Origin: Rhizophlyctis rosea
Lineage: Eukaryota > Chytridiomycota > Chytridiomycetes > Rhizophlyctidales > Rhizophlyctidaceae
Reading direction: 5' to 3'
Assembly (NCBI GenBank): GCA_027596075.1
Contig: JADGJC010000637.1
Coordinates: 1-12,875, forward strand
Length of the DNA: 12,875 bases
In this document: positions 1 through 8,762 of the stretch, in pieces
Position numbering within the stretch: position 1 is the first letter of the stretch
Layout: the number at the start of each line of letters is the position of its first letter
Program-made: the position numbers and the translations under genes
The notes under the pieces: model-generated
The model's input: the letters and a program-made list of their open reading frames with translations, nothing else
What the model was told of the DNA's origin: nothing
The model's database searches: none

Positions 1-257
1 GTATTCTTGACTGGTATGAGGGAGTCATACTAGGACGACCTCTTGCCTTCCCATCGGATCAGTATGTGGGCATATTGAAGATAGCTCAGCACAATGTCTG
101 TTTTTCTCAATCTCTTCCTGGTCTTCGGCATCGTTTTCAATGCGTCAGTGGAGTATCGATCCTCACTGTATGGTTTAATGCATCAAGCTTCCAGCCCATT
201 TGTTTGCCCCAATATGCTCAGGGCTGCAAAGCGATAATATCAGATATCAAGAAGTGA
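1..257 (+). CDS. 3' end of an unrecognised gene (partial, runs off left edge)
   Basis: A reading frame is open from base 3 to a TGA at 255-257 with no ATG of its own, so this looks like the last exon or exons of a gene that starts outside the window. The first residues read ILDWYEGVILGRPLAFPSDQ, a plausible folded-protein composition; the remaining 60 or so residues are less convincing. A GTATGT at 62-67 is a good splice donor, so the second half could be partly intron. Within the same stretch a different frame, starting with ATG at 94 and ending at 237, gives a 47-residue hydrophobic peptide (MSVFLNLFLVFGIVF...). Only one of the two can be right. I do not recognise a family. The gene would be convergent with the GH44 gene, with 132 bp between the stop codons, which is a normal tail-to-tail arrangement. 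Confidence 0.4.
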   Translation, partial: ILDWYEGVILGRPLAFPSDQYVGILKIAQHNVCFSQSLPGLRHRFQCVSGVSILTVWFNASSFQPICLPQYAQGCKAIISDIKK

Positions 258-389
258 CGTCTTCCAGTCATAGCAACAGAGAAGAAGTTCCCAATCTGCA
301 GAGACGACATGACATCTGTATTATGCAAAGACGAAAATGACTGTCTACACATGGTCGTAAAATTCAAACATGATCTACCCAAAGGGTTT

Positions 390-3335
390 CTATTGCTTCA
401 TAACAAAGATTGCGCTGTACGGCGGAACTACGACGTTTGTTGACCCGTCCAACGGGATCGTGGTCTGCCAAGGGTTTCAAGGTTGTCAGTACTCTGCACA
501 ATATAAAAGCTTTGTCACGTTCAATACTTACAGTAAATCTAGCACCCTCCGCAGCACCCGTCGCCGGCCTTCCAAAATGCCTCAACGTAAATTGCCCACT
601 TTCCAACCCTTCGATGCGGTAATTCTGATACTTAACCGGATCCTTGTTTACGAACACTGCCGCGTATTTAGGGCCCTTGTTTGCAACGTAGACGCCCGCG
701 AGGTTGGGGTCGTAGAAGATTTGTATGTTGATGTACGTGTCGGGGAATGGTGAGGCAGACGGGTTGCCTCCACGGAAAAGCCAGAATGCCGCGAACCCAG
801 GTTTACCGTCGTCTACGTTGGCCCATTTTGTGGCAAAGTCGAGGTTTTCGCGGGCGAAGATTCCGAGCGTGTCGGCGATCTTTTTTTGAGTGGCGGGGAA
901 CAATGGTGCATGACGGGAGGTAAAAGACGTTATTGTGTGGTTTCAGCGCAGGCCGCATGGTATCCAAAAATCATGTTTGTAAAAACTCACCACCAATCCT
1001 CCCGGCAAATCATCATCTCCATACCATTCCGTAGTACCCAACCCCAACCCAGGATACTCATCCGCAATCATCTTCCTCATCCTCGGGATCCACATAATAA
1101 CCCCTTTGTTATCTTCATTTGGCGGCCATGAACTTGCTTGACCCATCCAACTTTCGCTCACATACGTGGGATCCCACCAACTTCTGGTGCCACGCAAGCG
1201 AGATGCAGCTTCGCCCGTGCCGCTGTCACTGAAGTGGAGATCGAGATGGGTGAGGATGCGTTTTTTGTGGGTTTTCGAAGCGTGAGAGAGACCGCGGAGG
1301 ACGTAGCGGAGTTTGGATGTGTTGTTGTGGGCGGCCATGTCGGCGTCGCCGGCGCCAGAGTGGTAGTAGAACCAGAAGCAGCAGGATGTGGGGCCCTGTG
1401 GAGGGGAGGTGAGAGTGAATGATGTGCATACGAACGTGAGGATTTTCAAGGAACAGATGGTGTGTCATGTTGCATGTGCCTAAATGAACAATTACAATTA
1501 TATTTGCTGCGGGACCGACCGCGTCTCGGACCGCCAAACCGTATTCAGTCATTTTTGCCAATTCCTCATCATAACTCTGCCTCTGCGGATGCACATCAAC
1601 GTGGGTGCCATCGGCAATGTCAAATTCGTTGTCGAGTTCCCAGTACTGGACTTTGGATTTACGTTCGGATGTCCAGCTTTTGAGCCACGCATTGGCTTTT
1701 GCGGAAGTCCATGGTTCGTAGCAGTCGCTGGGGTCGTTGATGATGCGGCTGCCGTTGGTTAGGATACCGTTTCCTGTAGCGTTGGTGTGTCGGACACATG
1801 GTACTATACTTGGTGGATGTGCATGCTTGACTCACCAGCGTCGGAATTATAAGGATCAACCTGTTGCTGTGCTCCATACTTTGCGACGGAGTAGGAATGG
1901 CAAGAGACGTTTTTGGATACCCAGTCCAGCATAGGGACGGTAACGACGGATTTTGCGCCGCCCGCGGCGATGATGGTGTCAATCCAGGATTTGATGCCTC
2001 CTTCGTTAGATAGACGGGATTCGAAGTACCAGTCGGCTGCTGCATTGATCCAATCGTTGCTGGGATTATATGTGGACTGAAATAGAAAAGCGATGATGAG
2101 AAAACGCGAAGAAGGTAGGATGAATGGAAAAAACTCCACCATTGTGTTGCCGCCCCAACGACCCAGTGTGACACCACTTTTGTGAAGATAGTCAGCAGTG
2201 GGTGGGAAGTTGACGTCATAAATATCCGGGCTGATTTTGTGCGTGCCTTTGGCATTTTTCAATCTGCAAATGCCCAAATTAGCAGCTGAGGCCAAACAAG
2301 GGTGCCAGCCAGAAAGAGAAAGCATACTTGGCGACCAGGGGTTCAGGGATGGTGAATTTGATTATTCCATTATTGTGATGGATGATGTAGTCCCCCGGCT
2401 TGAACCAATCCTTGAGAGTGAAGTATGCGTGGTTTACGGGATCGTCGGTGACATTCGTGTAAGATTTTACGCCAACGTCCTTCAGCTTGTTCTGCATGGA
2501 GAAACGTTTTAGCGATGGCTCAGATCATAGAGAATGCAGCAACGCACTTTATCCACTCTGGACACTTGAACCGCTGCCGGGTCGCCAGTGCCCAAGAGAA
2601 TGAGAGTGCGGGATCCGATTGCTGCCCCAGCACTGAAGGAATGCGTGTCGGTCAAGTCCAGTACGGTTTTCATGGTGAAGTACATATCAGCAAAGTAAAC
2701 AGTCTGGGTTTGGTCAGTTCCTGCTTGGAGAGTGAGCCGATCGAATGGATGGTCGCCGGCTTTTGATAAATCAGCGAAACATTGGACAAACCCGTCCTGC
2801 GAGGAAAAAGCATCTTGAATTTAGTAGCCATCCAATGGACTTGAAGCATATCCACACGGGAATAATGCTGCACGTACCGATGTGATAGGTCCCTTGCAAA
2901 GGTCATTGAGCGACCCAGCAGTAACATCCGCATTATCAACGGTGGATTGGAAGTGAAGCGAGTATGAAGGAGCATTGCCCTATGATTGCACATGTAAGCT
3001 TTGAGCATCTTTGATGCTTGCCACAGACGCTCTCGTAAGAAACATACCACTACATAAAAGACCATAGTGTTATAACCGGCATAGCCAGCGGCGTTCCTAA
3101 AACTGATTCCGGCCCATGCTCCGGTGGTAGCTTTGATGGCAGTGGTGCCAAGGGAAGCCGGCACGGTTGGAGGTCCCGCATACGCAAAGTCATAGTCGGT
3201 ACTCCAGGACCAGTTCTCCCATCCAGAGGCCAGCGCGTTTTGTTGGTAGACTGTCAAGTCCGGCTTGTTCTCCTGCGCCACAGCAAGGCCTATGATAGCG
3301 GCCGCTACTGCCGAGGCTGACAATACCCTGCCCAT
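390..3335 (-). CDS. Secreted glycoside hydrolase family 44 enzyme (endo-beta-1,4-glucanase/xyloglucanase type), 10 exons
   Basis: GH44 enzymes cut internal beta-1,4 bonds of cellulose-like glucans and xyloglucan with retention of configuration. Exons, in transcription order: 3335-3048, 2979-2878, 2796-2548, 2491-2328, 2263-2140, 2076-1836, 1773-1496, 1395-991, 879-532, 464-390. They sum to 2274 nt, one frame, 757 residues plus TAG. Residues 1-20 are a signal peptide ending AVA|Q. Residues 21 to about 213 form an extra N-terminal domain (QNALASGWENWSWST near the start) that resembles carbohydrate-binding beta-sandwiches. The catalytic part follows: ISPDIYDVNF (278-287), GRWGGNT (302-308), DWYFES, YWELDNEFD with probable acid/base Glu439, WDPTYVSESWMG, and GTTEW with probable nucleophile Glu605. 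LGIFARENLDFATKW and a C-terminal beta domain ending VVVPPYSAIFVMKQ complete the fold. Introns are 56-111 bp. An in-frame ATG at 3344 would add three residues. The family call is firm; substrate preference is not visible. Confidence 0.93.
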
Positions 3336-3476
3336 GGGGGGCATAATGAGGATCAGTGGGAGAAGGACAGCGGGTAAAAAGATGGCCGATACAATGTGTC
3401 CGGTGGGCTTGATGGACTTGACGATTGGTGGGTTCTTTTTATGGAAAATCGGAGGACATGATGTGCCATCTTCCCC
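3336..3476. promoter_or_regulatory. 141-bp head-to-head intergenic region (probable shared promoter)
   Basis: This gap separates the start of the GH44 gene (leftward) from the 83-residue gene (rightward), so it should contain both promoters and both 5' leaders. On the minus strand a CCAAT lies at 3428-3424 and a CATAAAAAG, which could serve as a TATA element, at 3443-3435. Their order relative to the GH44 start is not the usual one, so neither is secure. The minus-strand GH44 frame also stays open through the gap, so the true start could lie somewhat further upstream. Confidence 0.4.
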
Positions 3477-3728
3477 ATGGCTGCCACTCCCCCGTATGCT
3501 CCTGCTTACATGGCATGTACCAACGCAGTTGCCACCCTCATTTTGCGGAGGAATCTTCCACAATATACCCAATTTTGGGTGAGAAATGTCTCCGAACCCT
3601 CCGAACGGGTGATTCCATCTCCGGGCTACACCCCAACCCCGTGCGCACTAACAAATGCGGATGCACCTCAAATCCTCCGCTTGCAGGAGGAGCGCACCCA
3701 GGCGCACGCCCTGAAAACCGTAGCCTGA
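3477..3728 (+). CDS. Small conserved-looking protein of 83 residues, function unknown
   Basis: This is a single uninterrupted frame from ATG (followed by G) to TGA. The product begins MAATPPYAPAYMACTNAVAT, continues with LILRRNLPQYTQFWVRNVSE, and ends in a charged helix-like tail (ILRLQEERTQAHALKTVA). Codon choice is balanced and the composition looks like a real protein. The opposite strand over 3477-3572 is also open, as an upstream continuation of the GH44 frame, but it lacks any ATG-led logic. The alanine-rich start with few acidic residues would suit a mitochondrial or membrane-associated small subunit, but I do not recognise the family and make no functional claim. A possible donor (GTGAGA at 3579) is ignored because the frame reads well across it. 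It shares a short intergenic region with the GH44 gene. Confidence 0.62.
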   Translation: MAATPPYAPAYMACTNAVATLILRRNLPQYTQFWVRNVSEPSERVIPSPGYTPTPCALTNADAPQILRLQEERTQAHALKTVA

Positions 3729-4373
3729 GATAATGTCTGCTTCTAAGTGTCCCAGTCAGCGAGTCTCACCTGTCTCACTGCCCATCGCCTTGTGTTCAAC
3801 CTGAACCTTGACGCGGAGCAAGCTGGAGATGGCTTTCACCCGAGCAGTCAGTCATTTGCGTGATTCTGACTTCAATAGATAGGAAGTAATTGACGCCTGC
3901 AATCTGCATTCAAACTGGTCCGCCGCATTGAAAGCCCCTAGTTGACAATTCGAAGATTTCATCACGTCTCGTTTTAACTACATGTACAGTACTCATGGCA
4001 CTTATCTTGGCCTGCATTTGACAAACGAAGAATCAAATTGCCTGTCTGCATGAAATTGATGCTTTGGCAAGAATAATCGTCCACAGCATATGGGTTGCTG
4101 CATGTGGTCAGTGGCACTTTGTCCTATGACCTTCTTGCTTCTTGTGCAGGAACATTGAAAGGACGAGTTATGCAGAGCCTTTCCCGAGTGACGACTGCCT
4201 TGCCCCAGTCACACATTATAGACTGTGCATGGTGGGCCGTGAAACATAGGACCTGTCTACATGTTTAGACACTCCAAGTACATACTGCTGGACAGGTCTT
4301 TCCGTCTGACTCGCGGAAAACAGATGTACTCGCATGTTACGTCAAGGAGTCGAAGTCATCACAACGTTGAACC
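3729..4373. other. Intergenic stretch without a recognisable gene
   Basis: I find no open frame with protein-like composition on either strand here, and no RNA gene. The stretch lies between two plus-strand genes and should hold the 3' region of the first and the promoter of the second. The ATG at 4374 sits in a good context, with A at -3 and G at +4. I see no clear TATA element in the 100 bp before it. Confidence 0.5.
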
Positions 4374-6007
4374 ATGGCGGCAAACTCGGCAAATCCAGCG
4401 ATGTCCTCAACCGTAGTTACCGTTGAACTCTGCTACAGAACAGCGGGGAATGGGCTTTCAAATCACAACCGACTCAAATTGCATTGTCGTGAGTGCTATC
4501 ACAGCTTGGGTACGTTACAGCTAGAGAGACAATTGTTGCTGTATCTGGTGAGTTGACTGATTCTAATGAGTTCAATGACCCTACATCAAGCATCAGCTGT
4601 GACGCATCACCCGCAGATAAATTCGAGCTGATTCGGGTAGCTGAAGCTTCATCGAGAGATACATGCTTGTTCAATGCTGCATTCACAAGCTCTCGTGAAC
4701 CTTATGCCTATGCGCCAAATCTGACCCGTAAACGGTTCCCTACATTGTGAATACAGTCAGAAACTACCGACCATCCGAACTGGACATACCTCGAACGGCG
4801 CTTTGCTAGGAGCTCGGAGCTCCATTCAACCACCCCCTCATCTCCCTCTCATATTCCAGTGATTCATCACTACGTGCAGAAGGGATATTGTTGGCTGTGG
4901 TAACGGATACGGTTGTGAAATGGTGTAACACTTGGGAGTTCGATAAGATTTACCATCATCGGCGTTTCGAGCATCTGCAATATCTGTGTTGATGCGCGGC
5001 GCGATTCTCTCCTGCTGTGGAGATTCTTGATTGCTTGTGGGAGAGATTTCGTCGTCTGGACGTCAAGACGGTCAAAAGTTGCTCCGGGGTTTGAAATACA
5101 GTTTTGGGATTTACCATCCAAGTGGTAGTCCATCAAGCGGTGTCTGCGAACTGACTCGCTTCTTGGTGTACCAGTCGTGCTGGTACGCTCCGGAGTTGTT
5201 GAAGAAGTGGAAGGACCTTGCCCGCTCTCTGATTGAGACCTTCAGTGATGGATCAGAATTAAACATCGAAATCCTCAAGGCTCACCTGGAAGAAACTCAT
5301 TCTCCACAGGTGATTGGTGAACACCATCAGGTAGAGTCTCACCCTCATCGTCACTTCTGCGGCGAGTCTGATAATCTCAGCTTGCATCATGAGACGGACT
5401 TGCGTTGCCACATTACTCACAGCGATCCCGCTGACTCACGATCAGTCGCTGGCTCAGATTCCTCTTCTGCATCGTCCGCACCGTCATCAGATGCATCTGA
5501 ACCTGCTCGCGGCGTCAAATCAGGACGTGCGGGGATTCAACATTCACCGAGGAATCTTGCCTTCATCGCGACTCTCCAAGAAGGCGCGTAATGCCTCCTC
5601 AAGTTTCAGGAGATGTTGAACGATTTTGGCGCAATACTACATACACTCGAATTTTGTCTCTTTTGTCAACTTTTTGTCAATCTTGAAGCCGGAGCTGGAC
5701 GAAGCTCCTCGAGTTCCTCGCCAAATGCAGAAAACACCCGACAACAACACGGTGAGTGATCAGCACTACGTTCCATTGACGGAAGCTTCAGTCTTTGAGT
5801 ATTGACATGGCATTCGTCTTCTCTAGCTGCGCCCGGTTCTCCGGATGCATATCAAGGAGGTAAAATCAGTTTGCAAGAGGTGGCATGTGGTGTAGTGGGA
5901 ACGATATGCCTTTTTTGGTAGTCAGTCTGTCCATCTTACCCATCGAATCTTCCGCAGGATCATCGAGCCAATCATATCGAGACAGTGGTCATAGCGCTTG
6001 GCGCTAA
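4374..6007 (+). CDS. Multi-exon gene for a 313-residue protein with a serine-rich tail, function unknown
   Basis: Proposed exons are 4374-4488, 4617-4746, 4860-4985, 5102-5526, 5689-5751, 5827-5859 and 5958-6007; they sum to 942 nt in one frame from ATG to TAA. The N-terminal two thirds look globular, for example TVVKWCNTWEFDKIYHHRRF from exon 3 and WYAPELLKKWKDLARSLIET from exon 4. The tail is serine-rich and probably disordered (GRSSSSSPNAENTRQQH, then GGSSSQSYRDSGHSAWR). The last two introns (GTGAGT...TCTCTAG and GTAAAA...TCCGCAG) are the best supported, because the Ser/Gln/Gly-rich tail continues smoothly across both. The first intron has GTGAGT and a CTGAT/CTAAT-like branch site. The weak junctions are the GTGTTG donor at 4986 and the GTGCGG donor at 5527. 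If the latter is wrong, an in-frame TAA at 5589-5591 interrupts the gene, which could then be two genes or a decaying one. No family recognised. Confidence 0.5.
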
Positions 6008-6568
6008 CAGTAGTGTAGATGCTGGGGTGCTGCGGAATGGGGACAAAACCGGACGATCTGGTCGGCGATGCTCATTTAGGTCATTCTCTGACTTGTAGGG
6101 GCAATGCAGGCACTGGCGCTTTTGGTTTCGTCATATGAACGCTGTTTGAGCTGTTCAATTCGACATTACACGGCCATCATCATTACACGGCCGGCACATT
6201 GCAGGCACTTTGTGCTGCGACTGGAATAGGAAATGGATAGGGAGTTTGTTGCTTGTGTCGTTCCCAGATATAAGACCACTTGTGTTCCTGGAGTTGTTTG
6301 GGACAAGGATGGCTATGTGGCATGTGCATGCATTTTGTGAAATGAAAGAGAAGGACCTCCATATCAACTCTCAAAAGACCGACGTGTGTGGGTCTTTCAA
6401 AGAATTGCTCACGGACGTTTTGACATGGAGCTTGAAACAATTGACTGTTGTTGATAATAAGCCCTATTATATGCATTATAAATACAGAACAGCAAGCTGA
6501 TGTCTTGCATCATTTCCCATTACGAATCAGCCTCTCCTATAGGTAAACTCCTAAATACATGCAGCCAT
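6008..6568. other. Intergenic stretch between convergent genes
   Basis: The space lies between the stop codons of a rightward and a leftward gene. Frames exist on both strands near 6183-6500, but they lack good starts and protein-like composition. It is otherwise featureless except for a short direct repeat near 6164-6192 and two copies of TTGCAGGCACT-like sequence around 6104-6113 and 6199-6209. I assign no gene. Confidence 0.5.
6164..6192. repeat. Short direct repeat, 12 bp twice
   Basis: CATTACACGGCC occurs at 6164-6175 and again at 6181-6192, 17 bp apart, so the arrangement is 1.7 copies of a 17-bp unit. It lies in non-coding sequence. It is most simply explained by replication slippage or the repair of a small break; no function is indicated. 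Confidence 0.7.
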
Positions 6569-7752
6569 CTATTCATCCTTCTTCTCCTTGACCCCCTCCA
6601 CCCCCCTCACCACACCGCCCAGAATCCTCTCCTCTCTAGTCCTAGCAATAAAACTAACCGCCGCCCCCGGCCCCGTCTTAATCGTCAACTGCAACAACCC
6701 CAACGCATGCTCCCACCCCTCCTCACTCCAAACCCACACAACAACACTCCCCAAAAGCGCCACAAACCCGCTGAAGAACACGTGGGCGGAGACCTGGGAG
6801 GGCGTTTGTGGGTCAAGTATGGTAGCTTTGATGTCGTCCCATCCTTGTGCGGGGTACTTTGGCCCGGCGCCATAGACTATACCGAAGATGGAGTAGAGGG
6901 AGTAGATGTGGAAGGGGATTAGGGATATGCCGAGGGTTGTGTAGAGGGATTGAATTGCTGAGGAGGAGGCGTGGATGGAGGTTTTTGTTGGTGGTGCCGT
7001 GGGTGTGAGGTACTTTGTTGCAATTAAGATGAGGGGGATGAGTATGGGCGCAGACTGGAAGGCTGTTACGAGGTGGTTGAATGTCAATGGGGTGGGAAGA
7101 ACAACGCCATTCGCGGTCAGGAAGAGCCCCAAAATGATGACTGAAACCGTAAGGAGCGCAGCGGATATTGCCTTCACTACCGGGACAGGGACTGGTGCGA
7201 AGGGCCGGGAACCCGTGTAGGTGAGGATCCAAGAGGGGAGCCAAAGAAGTGGCGTCGTCACGCCGATTCCAAAAATTTGGAAGAGAAGGGCGTGGGGAGC
7301 GAACCACGAGACGAACCATCTCGCCGATGAGCGGGCGGATTCTATGGCGAAGATGGCGAGGACGGGTAAGGCTATGAGGAAGAGTGGGAGGGAGAGGGTT
7401 TGGCCTGTCCAGGTGGATAGAGCTATCGAAAACTGCACAGAGATTTGTGTCAGTAACTTAAGCTCTGAATGAGACGCTCATCAGAGCTCTTCAACGTGAC
7501 CCAGCTTTCTCGGCATCGAAGCGGCGGTCAATTATCACCCCTAGCACTCACCAGCGAGGTTTCCAAGCGCAGGAAATCGTCAACAAAGGGCAGATCGATG
7601 CCGACAAAATCAGATGCAGCGCCGCCTTTCTCGGCCAACGTACTCCAAAGGGGCTTGATGATATCAGTGAGATAATAAAGTGCATAAATGCCAAACGTTG
7701 CGCTTGCTCCTGCAAGAAGTAGTCGCGGAAGAGGGGGACGTTCTGTAGACAT
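6569..7752 (-). CDS. Polytopic membrane protein, 354 residues, function unknown
   Basis: There are two exons: 7752-7552 (67 codons) and 7432-6569 (288 codons including the stop). They are separated by a 119-bp intron with GTGAGT donor, TTACTGACAC branch site and CTGTGCAG acceptor, all close to fungal consensus. The ATG has A at -3. Hydropathy by eye gives a first membrane segment at about residues 9-31 (LLLAGASATFGIYALYYLTD). Further segments lie at about 81-97, 111-137, 154-178, 191-208, 229-254 and 282-302. The lysine-rich tail VEGVKEKKDE is probably cytosolic. The topology and the ESAR...Q-x-x-G-x-G-V-x-x-P-L pattern after segment 2 recall uncharacterised fungal integral membrane proteins, but I cannot name a family or substrate. 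Gene structure is well supported; function is open. Confidence 0.85.
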
Positions 7753-7873
7753 CGTTATGGATGCAGACTGGGATGTGTGTCAAATATTAGTGGTTGCGTC
7801 CCGTATTCTGCTTGATGTGGTTTGAAATGAGGTTCAGACTCTGGTCGCTGGGTTGACAGCGAGGAATGAGAGC

Positions 7874-7883
7874 CATATATATG
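7874..7883 (-). promoter_or_regulatory. TATA-like element upstream of the membrane-protein gene
   Basis: CATATATATG lies about 120 bp before the ATG at 7752. Further upstream, at 7915-7940, the minus strand is strongly pyrimidine-rich (CCCTCCCTCCC). AT-rich TATA elements with CT-rich tracts are common in fungal promoters. Position and composition are the only support. Confidence 0.35.
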
Positions 7884-8020
7884 TTCTCGCAAAAGGAAAT
7901 TTGGATGGGAAAGTGAAGGGAGGGAGGGAGCAGGAGGGGTTGTCAGGAGTAAATAAACAAAAGTTGTGATGCTGACGCGATACTGCGCCACAATCGTCAT
8001 CCAGGCCCGCCGTGTCGTGT

Positions 8021-8444
8021 TCATGCAACATTTCGGACTTCGCTCCAACAGCACAACTGCCCTCCATTGATTTCTTCCATCTCCTTGAACTCTTCAAACT
8101 TTCTCTGTGCATCCAAGTCTTTGATAATATCCATGAAACATGATGAAATGACTGCAGCTAGCACAGCGCCAATAAAGATAGCGGAATATCTGGTGTAGTG
8201 GTGTCTGCGATCGAATATTTCAACTATGGAATTATTGCAAATTGCTCCACAAAGATACTAAAGATCAATCAGAGAAAGGCCCATATACAAAGAGCTCCAT
8301 TGATCCTGGATTTACAGCACTTCATCCTTATACTACAAACTTTCGATGTGCGTCTTGCCCTGCAGCCCCACCTTACAAGCGGTCTGGAACTACGCGCATG
8401 ATCCCACCCAAATGCATCATAGCTCACCTCTTCCAAGATTGCAT
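8021..8444 (-). CDS. Small single-pass membrane protein, 66 residues (or about 90 in an alternative splice model)
   Basis: The core exon ends with TGA at 8023-8021. It reads HHYTRYSAIFIGAVL, then a membrane helix, then DIIKDLDAQRKFEEFKEMEE, a charged helix likely to form a coiled coil, and finally NGGQLCCWSEVRNVA. No ATG lies before the helix in this exon, so an upstream exon is needed. The simplest model joins 8444-8428 (MQSWK plus two bases, donor GTGAGC) to 8204-8021 (acceptor CGATCGCAG), for 201 nt in frame. The intron would be 223 bp, longer than its neighbours. A three-exon alternative (8444-8428, 8359-8341, 8257-8021) has 68- and 83-bp introns but needs a poor GTTTGT donor; it is also in frame. 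Size and layout resemble small mitochondrial inner-membrane or assembly proteins, but I cannot name it. Confidence 0.6.
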
Positions 8445-8762
8445 TGCGTGAGCTTCAATAATCTGTGGACGTCACAATATGAGTATCTTAAAGACACAGC
8501 GCGTCGAAAGCCACCACGATGGTTGAAGAATCGCCAATTGGCAAAGGTACACGTGAATGTATTGTGAGTGTGCAATCACAAGTCTCAACAACAAATTCTG
8601 ACAATCAATTTGCAACTATCAAAGGGAAAACTCATATACAAGCGATAATACGCGATATACATTTGCGCTAACAGCAATTCTTATACACTATGTTACAAAA
8701 CGTCGACACGCGCGACTGCAGAAGTGGCCCATCAATGTGATCCCTATCATCAAATGCATATG
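8445..8762. other. Intergenic stretch between two minus-strand genes
   Basis: This is the 3' region of the large acidic-protein gene and the promoter side of the small membrane-protein gene. It is AT-rich around 8575-8700. No protein-like frame or RNA gene was seen. Confidence 0.45.

Noticed and set aside
4870..5136. Minus-strand frame of 88 residues (GATFDRLDVQTTKSLPQAI...)
   Set aside because: It reads moderately protein-like but overlaps plus-strand segments that splice in frame to exons on both sides, and no neighbouring minus-strand exons could be found. It remains a weak competitor to the plus-strand model.
5165..5195. Inverted repeat GTACCAG...CTGGTAC
   Set aside because: It lies inside predicted coding sequence, has 7-bp arms and is expected by chance in a window of this size.
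6183..6500. Overlapping frames on both strands in the gap between convergent genes
   Set aside because: The plus frame has no ATG near its start, neither frame shows a domain or membrane pattern, and no splice partners were found.
6588..7472. Several plus-strand and other minus-strand frames across the membrane-protein gene
   Set aside because: They are shadows. The chosen frame has consistent membrane segments and a perfect intron; the others are Pro/His- or Gly/Arg-rich without structure.
7918..7942. Purine-rich GGAGGGAGGGAG tract as a possible G-quadruplex
   Set aside because: It does not contain four runs of three G with short loops; a CT-rich promoter tract on the coding strand is the simpler reading.
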